60,002 nt of DNA from an uncultured Ruminococcus sp. (GTDB taxonomy: Bacteria > Bacillota > Clostridia > Oscillospirales > Ruminococcaceae). Numbering within the stretch: the stretch's first letter is position 1; every line of letters begins with the position of its first letter. Under the pieces are notes generated by a model that worked only from the letters and a program-made list of their open reading frames with translations, ran no database searches and was not told the origin of the DNA. The stretch covers positions 1-60,002 of the forward strand of contig CACYSH010000016.1 of NCBI GenBank assembly GCA_902776945.1, read 5' to 3'. Position numbers and translations under genes: made by a program. This document shows positions 7,833-15,558 of this stretch, in pieces.

Positions 7833-10151
7833 TTAAAAACCGAAATAGCTAAATTCCGTAAGGCTGCTGCTGTCGTCGTCCAATGCGGATTCTTCGGTAG
7901 CATAGGGCTGTACGCCCGGATCCTCGGACTCGGTCGTGTCGGGAACGAAGGTGCTGATAGTCGGCTCGGGAGTAGTCGTGGTCGTGGGTGTCTCCGAAGG
8001 AGTGATCTTTCTCAGATCCTCTTCGTTCAGGCTGCCGCTTAACTTGACCTCGTCGGTGTCATAGTTTACATCGTAGGTCGCGTACTTGATATAGTTCTCG
8101 GTGCCGAGATCGTTGCTCTTGATATATACCATGAGGCGCTCGGTCTTCTTGCCCTCGATGTCGATGCCGACGGTGCTGCCCGCTACGGTCTCGGCGTTCT
8201 GAATGGTCTTGAAGTAAACAATGCTGCCGTCGCGGTAAACGTCGATAGTATAGCTGCCGCGTACAAAGCTCGGGAACGGAATGCTCATCTTGAGCTTGGT
8301 GGGATCGGCTTCACCTGTCGAAATGAAGATCGTGATCACTTCGCCTCTGTCAACGTATTCGCCCTCGTTCTTGCTCTGCTCGACAACCTTGCCCTTGTCG
8401 CCGTCCTTCTTGATCTCCGCTACCTCGTAGCCCAGCTTGTTCGCTTTAAGAGCCGCGATAGCCTTTTCACGGGTAAGACCAAGTACGTTAGGCACCTTGA
8501 CCTGAGTTTCAAGCGGTCCCTGGCTTACAAAGTAAAGTACCTCCTTGCCCTCGGGGTGCTGCGTACCCGCCGCAGGCTCGGTCTTTACGACCATGCCTTT
8601 TGCAACGTTATCGTCGTAGGTCTCGCGGAATATCGGGATAAATCCTGCCGTGGTAAGCTCGTTTCTCGCTACCTCCGCGTCCTTGTTTATCATGTTCGGA
8701 ACGGTAAGCAATCGCTGTCCCTTGCTGACTACGACCTTTAAGGTGTAGCCTTCCTTAACTGTCTTTTTGGTCTGCGACTGGGACATTATGGTTCCTTCGT
8801 CGTACTCGTTCGAATATTCCTCGGTCTTTTCGAAATTCAGCTTGCTCTTCCACTGCTGCTCTACCTGAACGATGTTAAGACCGACAAAGTTCGGTATCTC
8901 AACGTTTCCGGAGTGCGTAGCGTCGGGGCTGAAATTCGCTATCGCGTAGTAGGCGATAACAAGCGCCGCGATAATTACTACCGCAACGGTAACAGCGAGC
9001 ATTATCGGTACGACATAGCTGCGGCGCGGTGCCTCGTCATAATCGTCCTCGTAATAGCGGTCGTCATAATATCCGCGGTCATACTGACCGCCATCGTCGT
9101 AGCCGCCGTTATCGTATTCATAGTTATCATAACCGCCGTCGTCGTACTGACCGCCATCATCGTAATAGCCGTCGTCGTAGTACCCGCCGCCGTTATCATA
9201 TTCGTAATTATCGTTATAATCCTTCTGGTCGAACCTGTTGCCGCTGTTGCCGCGCTGATTGCCATTGCCTGAACGACCTGCGCTCTCCGGCACATAATCT
9301 GGTTCGTTGTAGCCGAACACCACGGAAGGGTCGAGCTTGAAGGTATCTATATCGGCGATCATTTCCGCCGCCGACTGGTAGCGCCTGCTGGGTTCCTTTT
9401 CCATAGCGTGAAGGATTATCTCTTCGAGCGCTTCGGGAATGGAGGGCATTATATCTCTCGGGGGAACGCAGTTTTCCTGCATATGCTTCAGCGCTATCGC
9501 CACGGGGGTATCAGCGTCGTAGGGCTTTCTGCCCGTCACCATTTCATAGAGCATTACGCCGACGGAATAAATGTCGCTGCGCTCGTCGGTCATGTCTCCC
9601 CTTGCCTGCTCGGGGCTGATGTAATGCACCGAGCCGACCGTCTTATCCGACATGGTTTTGCCGTCGATACGCGAAAAACGGGCGATGCCGAAATCCATGA
9701 CCTTTATCGTGCCGTCTTCAAGGAGCATGATATTCTGCGGCTTGATGTCGCGGTGAACTATGCCCTTGTCGTGCGCGTGCTGGAGCGCCCTCAGTATCTG
9801 CGTGATGAAGAAAAGCGCGTCCTTCCAGCGAAGCACGCTCTGCTCGCCGATAAAGTCCTTCAGCGTGATTCCGTCGATATATTCCATTACGATGAACTTT
9901 ATATCGTCGGTAAGCCCCACATCGAAGATCTTCACGATATTCTGCTGTGAAAGCACCGCGATAGCCTTGCTCTCGTTGCGGAACCTCCGCAGGAAGTCGG
10001 CGTTCTGCGAAAACTCGTCTCTCAATATCTTGACGGCGACAGTTCGTCCCTCCTCAAGATCGTCGGCTTTGAAAACGTCAGCCATGCCGCCGCTTCCTAT
10101 CTGCTCAATGATCTTGTAACGACCATCAAGCTCCATGCCGATATAATTCAT
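7833..10151 (-). CDS. prkC: Ser/Thr protein kinase with PASTA domains (PrkC/StkP type)
   Basis: A membrane kinase that senses muropeptides or lipid II and controls cell wall growth and, in Bacillus, germination. The kinase domain (residues 5-265) has GSGGMADVF, HRDIKPQN, DFGIAR and SPEQARG. A long Asp/Tyr/Gly-rich linker follows (DNA about 9040-9235), then one TM segment near residue 385, three PASTA repeats (about 415-620), and a C-terminal extracellular domain ending in Thr/Glu/Ser-rich sequence. I place the start at ATG 10151, giving 772 residues. A GTG 24 nt upstream has no ribosome binding site. prpC lies just upstream, the usual pairing. Confidence 0.95.
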   Translation of the reverse strand: MNYIGMELDGRYKIIEQIGSGGMADVFKADDLEEGRTVAVKILRDEFSQNADFLRRFRNESKAIAVLSQQNIVKIFDVGLTDDIKFIVMEYIDGITLKDFIGEQSVLRWKDALFFITQILRALQHAHDKGIVHRDIKPQNIMLLEDGTIKVMDFGIARFSRIDGKTMSDKTVGSVHYISPEQARGDMTDERSDIYSVGVMLYEMVTGRKPYDADTPVAIALKHMQENCVPPRDIMPSIPEALEEIILHAMEKEPSRRYQSAAEMIADIDTFKLDPSVVFGYNEPDYVPESAGRSGNGNQRGNSGNRFDQKDYNDNYEYDNGGGYYDDGYYDDGGQYDDGGYDNYEYDNGGYDDGGQYDRGYYDDRYYEDDYDEAPRRSYVVPIMLAVTVAVVIIAALVIAYYAIANFSPDATHSGNVEIPNFVGLNIVQVEQQWKSKLNFEKTEEYSNEYDEGTIMSQSQTKKTVKEGYTLKVVVSKGQRLLTVPNMINKDAEVARNELTTAGFIPIFRETYDDNVAKGMVVKTEPAAGTQHPEGKEVLYFVSQGPLETQVKVPNVLGLTREKAIAALKANKLGYEVAEIKKDGDKGKVVEQSKNEGEYVDRGEVITIFISTGEADPTKLKMSIPFPSFVRGSYTIDVYRDGSIVYFKTIQNAETVAGSTVGIDIEGKKTERLMVYIKSNDLGTENYIKYATYDVNYDTDEVKLSGSLNEEDLRKITPSETPTTTTTPEPTISTFVPDTTESEDPGVQPYATEESALDDDSSSLTEFSYFGF

Positions 10152-10182
10152 AGCTCCTTCACTCTCCTCTTTCACTTATCCG

Positions 10183-10911
10183 TCAATTCGCGATCACCGC
10201 GGCGGAAATGTTGTCCTTTCCTCCGCAGGCGTTACAATATTCTATCAGATCGGAAACGCCCTTATCGAGATTTTTATTAAAGACGCTCTCGTAAATGATC
10301 TGCGGATGACAATAGTTATACAGCCCGTCGGTGCAGAGAAACAGCGCAAAATTGCCCGTTTCGCTGATCTCGTAGGTATCGGGTTCAACAACGTCGTCAA
10401 CGCCTACCGCCCTTGTGATGATATTCTTCATGCGGTGGGTCTGCATTTCCTCAAAGGTGATCTCGCCGTGTTCGTAAAGCATATTGACATAGGTATGATC
10501 CTTTGTTATCTGCGTTATGCCCGAATCGTTCATAAGATAGGCGCGGCTGTCCCCGACGTTCAGTATATATGCGGTCTTGCCGATAACGAACGCCGCAACG
10601 CAGGTAGTTCCCATGCCGTTCTTTTCGATGTCCTCGCGGCTTTTCTGATACACTATCGCGTTTGCCTGCATCACCGCCGAGATCATCAGTTCCTTGACCT
10701 CCTCGCCGCTCATGCCCTCGCGGTAGCCTTCCGTAACGCGGGTATATATCTCGTTCGCCGCGATGCCGCTCGCCACCGAGCCTGACGCGGCACCGCCCAT
10801 ACCGTCGCAGACGACGGCAAGCGCTATTTCGTCCGCGATGAAACCGGCTACTATCTTATCCTGATTTTCGGCACGTTCCACGCCTCTGTCGGAATTATAT
10901 GACAGATACAT
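10183..10911 (-). CDS. prpC: PP2C-type protein phosphatase (PrpC/Stp1)
   Basis: A Mn/Mg-dependent Ser/Thr phosphatase that reverses PrkC phosphorylation. It has the PP2C layout: ENQDKI near residue 16, VCDGMGGAASG near 36, GDSRAYL near 120, TKDHTYVN, ITRAVG, and CTDGLYNY near 192. The ending GGKDNISAAVI is also typical. The start at ATG 10911 has AAGGA 11 nt upstream; a GTG at 10920 is too close to that site. It sits between rlmN and prkC. Confidence 0.95.
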   Translation of the reverse strand: MYLSYNSDRGVERAENQDKIVAGFIADEIALAVVCDGMGGAASGSVASGIAANEIYTRVTEGYREGMSGEEVKELMISAVMQANAIVYQKSREDIEKNGMGTTCVAAFVIGKTAYILNVGDSRAYLMNDSGITQITKDHTYVNMLYEHGEITFEEMQTHRMKNIITRAVGVDDVVEPDTYEISETGNFALFLCTDGLYNYCHPQIIYESVFNKNLDKGVSDLIEYCNACGGKDNISAAVIAN

Positions 10912-10955
10912 CTCGATCACCGTCCTTAACAGTGTTGATTGCTTTTTGATGAAAT

Positions 10956-12014
10956 TCAGTCCGTTTTGCCGGACTTTTCCGCCTCGCGTCTGAGCTGACC
11001 GCAGGCTGCCTCGATGTCTGCGCCGAGAGTTCTTCTCACGGTGGCGTTTATGCCAAGCTCTTCCAGATACTTGCGGAAGCGCTGCGCCGAGGCTCTGTCG
11101 GAGCGGAAATCGCGCTCCTTTATCTTATTAACCGGTATTATATTCACATGGCACACGAAGTCTTTAAGCAGCGCCGCCAGCTTTGCCGCGTCGGCGCGGG
11201 AATCGTTATGCCCGTTTATCAGCGCATACTCAAAGCTGATGCGCCGTCCTGTTTTCGCAAAGTAATGTCTGCACGCGGTCATAAGCTCGTCCACGCCCCA
11301 GCGGTCGTTTACGGGCATTATGGCGCTGCGGCTCTCGTCGTCGGGGGCGTGCAGGGAGATCGAAAGCGTTATCCCAAGCCCCAGCTCCGCCAGCTCGTAA
11401 ATTCTCGGCACTATCCCGCAGGTAGACACCGAAACGTGCCGGAGCGACATTCCGAAGCCCTCGGGGTCGGAAAGCAGCCGCAGAAAGCTGACCACGTTAT
11501 CATAATTATCAAGCGGCTCGCCGATGCCCATAAGCACCACGCCCGCAATTTTCCTGCCGCTGTCCGCCTGCGCGGTGTAGATCTGCCGCAGTATCTCGGA
11601 GGGCGCTAAGTCGCGCTTGTAGCCCGCGATAGTCGAGGCGCAGAAACGGCAGCCCATTTTGCAGCCCACCTGCGTTGAAACGCAGATAGTGTTGCCGTAG
11701 CTGTATTCCATAAGCACGCTTTCGACATGATTGCCGTCGGGGAGCCTATATAAATATTTTACCGTATTATCTATGTCGGATTCAAGTCTTTTTTCGATAA
11801 ATAGGTTATTTAAACAAAATTTTTCTTTAAGCCTGTTGCGCAGTTGTGCAGAAAGATCGGTCATTTCGTCAAAAGAAGCGGCGTTTCTCCGGTGCAGCCA
11901 CTTGAAGACCTGTGCGGCGCGGAATTTCTTCTCGCCCATGCCGACAAGCTGCTCCGCAAGCTCTTCCCTTGACAGACTTAAAATATCGGTCATCTCACCG
12001 CATTTTATTATCAT
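10956..12014 (-). CDS. rlmN: Dual-specificity 23S rRNA/tRNA adenine-C2 methyltransferase RlmN
   Basis: A radical-SAM enzyme that methylates A2503 of 23S rRNA (and A37 of some tRNAs). The cluster motif CKMGCRFCAS lies near residue 118. GVVLMGIGEPLDNYDNV and the GHND stretch in the C-terminal part are typical. A Cys near the C-terminus (EAACGQLR) corresponds to the methyl-carrying cysteine. The start at 12014 follows GGAGGT at 7 nt. Length 352 is normal. Confidence 0.95.
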   Translation of the reverse strand: MIIKCGEMTDILSLSREELAEQLVGMGEKKFRAAQVFKWLHRRNAASFDEMTDLSAQLRNRLKEKFCLNNLFIEKRLESDIDNTVKYLYRLPDGNHVESVLMEYSYGNTICVSTQVGCKMGCRFCASTIAGYKRDLAPSEILRQIYTAQADSGRKIAGVVLMGIGEPLDNYDNVVSFLRLLSDPEGFGMSLRHVSVSTCGIVPRIYELAELGLGITLSISLHAPDDESRSAIMPVNDRWGVDELMTACRHYFAKTGRRISFEYALINGHNDSRADAAKLAALLKDFVCHVNIIPVNKIKERDFRSDRASAQRFRKYLEELGINATVRRTLGADIEAACGQLRREAEKSGKTD

Positions 12015-12035
12015 TCCCGCACCTCCCCGCTGAAT

Positions 12036-12749
12036 TTATCTGCGCTTTGAAATATCAATGTTCTTTGCGCGTTTTTCCTTTTTTCTGCCGCGACCGCTGC
12101 CGCCCTTGCCGAATTTTTTCCGGAAGAAGTACCTGACATTTACATACATATCCCCGCCGAAAAACAGGAGCAGATTCACAAACGAGAATACGATCAGCAG
12201 CTTTGTCCCCGGAGCGCCCATGATGAGCGTCCATATCATGAACACCGCGTCCGCGGCGGCTATCCATTTCATCTTGATCGGGAGAAAAAAGAACAGCAGT
12301 ATCTCGTGGTCGGGGTAGATCATCGCAAACGCGATAAGCAGGCTCATGTTCAGAAAATGATTCGAAGCGCCGCCCGTGATAAAGCCCGAAATTATCGCCC
12401 CAAGCGTTCCCAGTAAATAGTAAACGTTGAACCGAAAGCTGCCCCAATGCTCTTCAAGGCTGTTGCCGAAGAGCCAACAGAAATAAAGCTCGAATATCAT
12501 GAACAGCGGGCGAACGTCCATTGGCGGAAGAAATATGAACGAGATCAGCCGCCACACCTGCCCGCGCAGGATCAATTCGCGGTCGAAATTCAGAAACGAG
12601 TAAATCGAACCCTGTACGTTCGGCATACTTTCCGCCACCATTTCGCCGACGAAAAGCATGAACATTCCCGCGACGATGTAGAGCATCAGCTTGTTTACCG
12701 CGAATTTGCCGAATTTTCTTTCGAGCTTTTTTAGCTGTTTGTCAAGCAT
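12036..12749 (-). CDS. Rhomboid-like membrane protein, probably without protease activity
   Basis: 237 residues with about six TM segments. LRGQVWRLISFIF and GNSLEEHWGSFRFNVYYLLG match the rhomboid/Derlin fold around TM1-TM3. The catalytic motif GxSG appears as GASN, and I see no His in the helix that should carry the second catalytic residue. I therefore infer a pseudo-rhomboid or Derlin-like scaffold. The tail is very basic. The start at 12749 overlaps the rsmB end by 8 nt (AGAGAGG at 6 nt). The gene is an insertion relative to the Bacillus rsmB-rlmN order, and its role is unknown. Confidence 0.7.
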   Translation of the reverse strand: MLDKQLKKLERKFGKFAVNKLMLYIVAGMFMLFVGEMVAESMPNVQGSIYSFLNFDRELILRGQVWRLISFIFLPPMDVRPLFMIFELYFCWLFGNSLEEHWGSFRFNVYYLLGTLGAIISGFITGGASNHFLNMSLLIAFAMIYPDHEILLFFFLPIKMKWIAAADAVFMIWTLIMGAPGTKLLIVFSFVNLLLFFGGDMYVNVRYFFRKKFGKGGSGRGRKKEKRAKNIDISKRR

Positions 12750-14094
12750 TTTGTACCTCTCTGTCTGTGCGGACGAGCTTCGCAATGAAAAAGCCGTCCG
12801 AGCCGAAATACTCCGGCAGCACGGTAAGCGCGGTCTCGCCGCCGAACCTGCCGAAGCCCTCGCCGAATGCCGCCGGCTGGAACTCGGGGTGCGCTTCAAG
12901 GAATTTCCGCACAACGTCAATGTTTTCCGCGTCGGAGACCGTGCAGGTAGAATATACCAGTACGCCGCCCGGCTTGACATACCGCGAGGAAACGTCCAGA
13001 ATTTCGTACTGTACCTCCGGCAGCCGCTCAAACTCCGTCAAGTCCTTGTACTTGATCTCGGGCTTGCGGCGGATAACGCCCAGCCCCGAACAAGGCACGT
13101 CGCAAAGCACCCTGTCAGCCGCAGGCAAATCGTCACGGAATGTCTTTGCGTCGTTCTCGTCTGCCGAAATTATCGTCAGCCCGAGCCGCTCCGCGCCCGC
13201 CGCGATAAGTCCGGCGCGTTTTTTGTGAAGGTCGAAAGCCGAAACACTGCCACTGTTTTTCATCATTTCGGCAATGGTGAACGTCTTGCCGCCGGGAGCC
13301 GCGCACATATCAAGCACCGTCATTCCCGGCTCTGCGCCCAGCGCCTTGCAACAGAGCATACACGAAACGTCTTGAACGTGGAAAAGCCCCTCCGCGTAGG
13401 CGGCAGTCTTTTCGGGAGCGGCACCCGATATTTCAAGCGCCTCGCCGACATATTTATTTTTGTAGACAGTCAGTCCCTCAGCCGCGAGCTTTTCGGCAAG
13501 CTCGTCGGGAGTAATGCGGGTCGTGTTCGTCCGTATCGTCACGGGAGCGCGACCGAGCGAATCGTCAAGCAGCTGCGCGGTCTTTTTCTCGCCAAGCTCC
13601 GAAAGCCATTTATTGACGAGCGGCAGCGGACAGGAATACTTTACGGAAAGCTCCTCCGCAGTCCCTTTTGCTTCGGGCAGCCGCTTTTCATCGCGTATAA
13701 ACGCCCGCAGAACGCCGTTCACGAAGCCCTTTACCGCCGGATTGCGGTTCTTTGAGGCGAGCTTCACCGCCTCGTTTACAGCCGCCGAATCGGGCACGCT
13801 GTCCATATATAACAGCTGATACATCGCGGTGCGGATAATGTTGCGCACTTCGAGCGAGAGCTTGTCGCCCGGGCGCGTGATGTACCGCTTTATTATCTCG
13901 TCAAAGGTCAGCCGCCGTTCGAGAGTGCCGTAAAACAGCGCGGTGCAGAACGCGGTGTCTCTCGCGTCCATTCTGCTGCGCTTGAAATGCTCGTCGAGGA
14001 CGAGGTTCGAATAAGCGTTCCCCTCCTCCACGCGGCATAGCAGCTTTACCGCCGTTTTGCGCGGATTTTCGGGTCTTATCGTATTTTCCGCCAT
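12742..14094 (-). CDS. rsmB: 16S rRNA m5C967 methyltransferase RsmB
   Basis: Methylates C967 of 16S rRNA using SAM. The N-terminal NusB-like RNA-binding domain (residues 8-150) includes DARDTAFCTALFYGTLE. The methyltransferase domain has VQDVSCMLC, DMCAAPGGKTF near 270, DVPCSGLGVIRRKPE with the catalytic Cys, and YSTCT with the second Cys. Length 450 is normal. The start codon shares one base with the fmt stop (TAATG). Confidence 0.95.
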   Translation of the reverse strand: MAENTIRPENPRKTAVKLLCRVEEGNAYSNLVLDEHFKRSRMDARDTAFCTALFYGTLERRLTFDEIIKRYITRPGDKLSLEVRNIIRTAMYQLLYMDSVPDSAAVNEAVKLASKNRNPAVKGFVNGVLRAFIRDEKRLPEAKGTAEELSVKYSCPLPLVNKWLSELGEKKTAQLLDDSLGRAPVTIRTNTTRITPDELAEKLAAEGLTVYKNKYVGEALEISGAAPEKTAAYAEGLFHVQDVSCMLCCKALGAEPGMTVLDMCAAPGGKTFTIAEMMKNSGSVSAFDLHKKRAGLIAAGAERLGLTIISADENDAKTFRDDLPAADRVLCDVPCSGLGVIRRKPEIKYKDLTEFERLPEVQYEILDVSSRYVKPGGVLVYSTCTVSDAENIDVVRKFLEAHPEFQPAAFGEGFGRFGGETALTVLPEYFGSDGFFIAKLVRTDREVQNA

Positions 14095-15041
14095 TATTTC
14101 AGCACCGTTCCCGCCGCGACGGGCTTTCCGTTAAGATAGGCAGCCGCGTCCATGCGCTTGCCGCCCTCAGCCTGGATCTCGGTGAATCTTATCACACCGT
14201 CAGAGCAGGCAACGTCGAATTTCTTTTTGCCGACAAACTCGCCGGGCTGCGCCGAAGGCTTATCCCCGGAAATAATTTCCGAATGATATACCTTGATACG
14301 GTTCTCCCCGAGCATACAGTTAGCGCAGGGCGAATCCGAAAGCGCACATATCTGATGATGGATATTCTCCACCGGCTGCGTGAAGTCGATAGGACACATT
14401 TCCTTTGTTATCATAGCGGCATAGCTCGAAAGCGAGTCGTCCTGCTTTTCGGGGGCAAGGTCTCCCCTTTCGAGATGAGCCAGCACTTCGGGCAGCATAT
14501 CCGCGCCGAGAGCCGCCAGCCTGTCGAAAAGCTCGGCGCTGGTCTCGTTTTCGCCTATCGTCACGGCTTTTTTCAGCAGCATATCGCCCGTGTCAAGCCC
14601 CTCTGCCATTTGCATTATCGTGATGCCCGTTTCTTTTTCGCCGTCCATTATCGCACGCTGAATAGGCGCGGCACCGCGGTATTTCGGCAGCAGCGAGCCG
14701 TGGATATTTATGCAGCCGAATTTCGGCAGCTCAAGCACCTCTTTCGGCAGAATTTTGCCGTAAGCCGCAACAATTATCACATCCGGGGCGATGTCTTTAA
14801 GCGCCGCAAGATATTCCTCCGCGTCCTTTTTAAGGCTCTGCGGCTGATAGACGGGCGTGCCGTGCTTTTCGGCAAGCGACTTTACGGGCGTGGGGACGAG
14901 CTTGTGTCCCCTGCCGCGTGGCTTGTCGGGCTGAGTAAACACCGCCGCAACCTCGACGGGGCTTTCAAACGCCGCGCTGTCGTAGAGCTTTTCGAGCGCT
15001 TTTTCGGCAAAATCAGGCGAACCCATGAAAACTATCTTCAT
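14094..15041 (-). CDS. fmt: Methionyl-tRNA formyltransferase
   Basis: Formylates initiator Met-tRNA using 10-formyl-THF. The N-terminus MKIVFMGSPDFA, then AYGKILPKEVLELP, the catalytic NIHGSLLPKYRGAAPIQRAI and the C-terminal OB domain are clear. The start is ATG 15041, giving 315 residues. It overlaps the def stop by 4 nt. An in-frame extension to 15083 lies inside def and is not needed. The def-fmt pairing is near universal. Confidence 0.95.
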   Translation of the reverse strand: MKIVFMGSPDFAEKALEKLYDSAAFESPVEVAAVFTQPDKPRGRGHKLVPTPVKSLAEKHGTPVYQPQSLKKDAEEYLAALKDIAPDVIIVAAYGKILPKEVLELPKFGCINIHGSLLPKYRGAAPIQRAIMDGEKETGITIMQMAEGLDTGDMLLKKAVTIGENETSAELFDRLAALGADMLPEVLAHLERGDLAPEKQDDSLSSYAAMITKEMCPIDFTQPVENIHHQICALSDSPCANCMLGENRIKVYHSEIISGDKPSAQPGEFVGKKKFDVACSDGVIRFTEIQAEGGKRMDAAAYLNGKPVAAGTVLK

Positions 15042-15523
15042 TTCCTGTCGTCCTGCTCCTCTAAATCCTCGGGTTTCAGCCATTCCTCGACTATATCAAT
15101 GAACAGCTTGCCGTCAAGATGCTCCAGCTCGTGGCAGATCGCCTGCGCCAGGAGCTGCTCGCCCTCGACCTCGAACCAGTTGCCGTGCCTGTCCTGTGCC
15201 TTCGCCTTGATCTTTACGGGGCGGGTCGTCATGCCCCACTTGCCCGGCACGGAAAGGCAGCCCTCGCGGCAATACTGCGTTTCCTTCGATACCTCGACGA
15301 TCTCGGGGTTTATCATCTCGATAACTCCTTCGCCAACGTCGATAACGACCACGCGGCGCAGATAGCTGATCTGCGGACCCGCAAGCCCTACTCCGTCGGC
15401 ATGGTGCATGGTCTCCGCCATATCGTCAAGGACTGTCCATAATCTTTCGTTAAATTCTGTAACGGGGCGGCAGACCTTCCTTAAAATAGGGTCGCCCTCC
15501 TTAGTAATGGTTCTGAGCGCCAT
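15038..15523 (-). CDS. def: Peptide deformylase
   Basis: Removes the formyl group from nascent proteins. The three family motifs are present: GVGLAGPQI (motif 1), EGCLSVP (motif 2 with the metal Cys) and CHELEHLDG (motif 3, HExxH). The 161-residue length fits the clostridial form. AAAGGA lies 10 nt before the ATG. The gap to priA upstream is 35 nt, one of the larger ones in this run. Confidence 0.96.
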   Translation of the reverse strand: MALRTITKEGDPILRKVCRPVTEFNERLWTVLDDMAETMHHADGVGLAGPQISYLRRVVVIDVGEGVIEMINPEIVEVSKETQYCREGCLSVPGKWGMTTRPVKIKAKAQDRHGNWFEVEGEQLLAQAICHELEHLDGKLFIDIVEEWLKPEDLEEQDDRK

Positions 15524-15558
15524 TTTTCAGCTTTCCTTTCGGTTTACAATTCATATAT

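Noticed and set aside
9002-9340. Open frames opposite and within the prkC linker
   Set aside because: Products are simple repeats caused by the GAC/TAT/GGC-rich linker of prkC.
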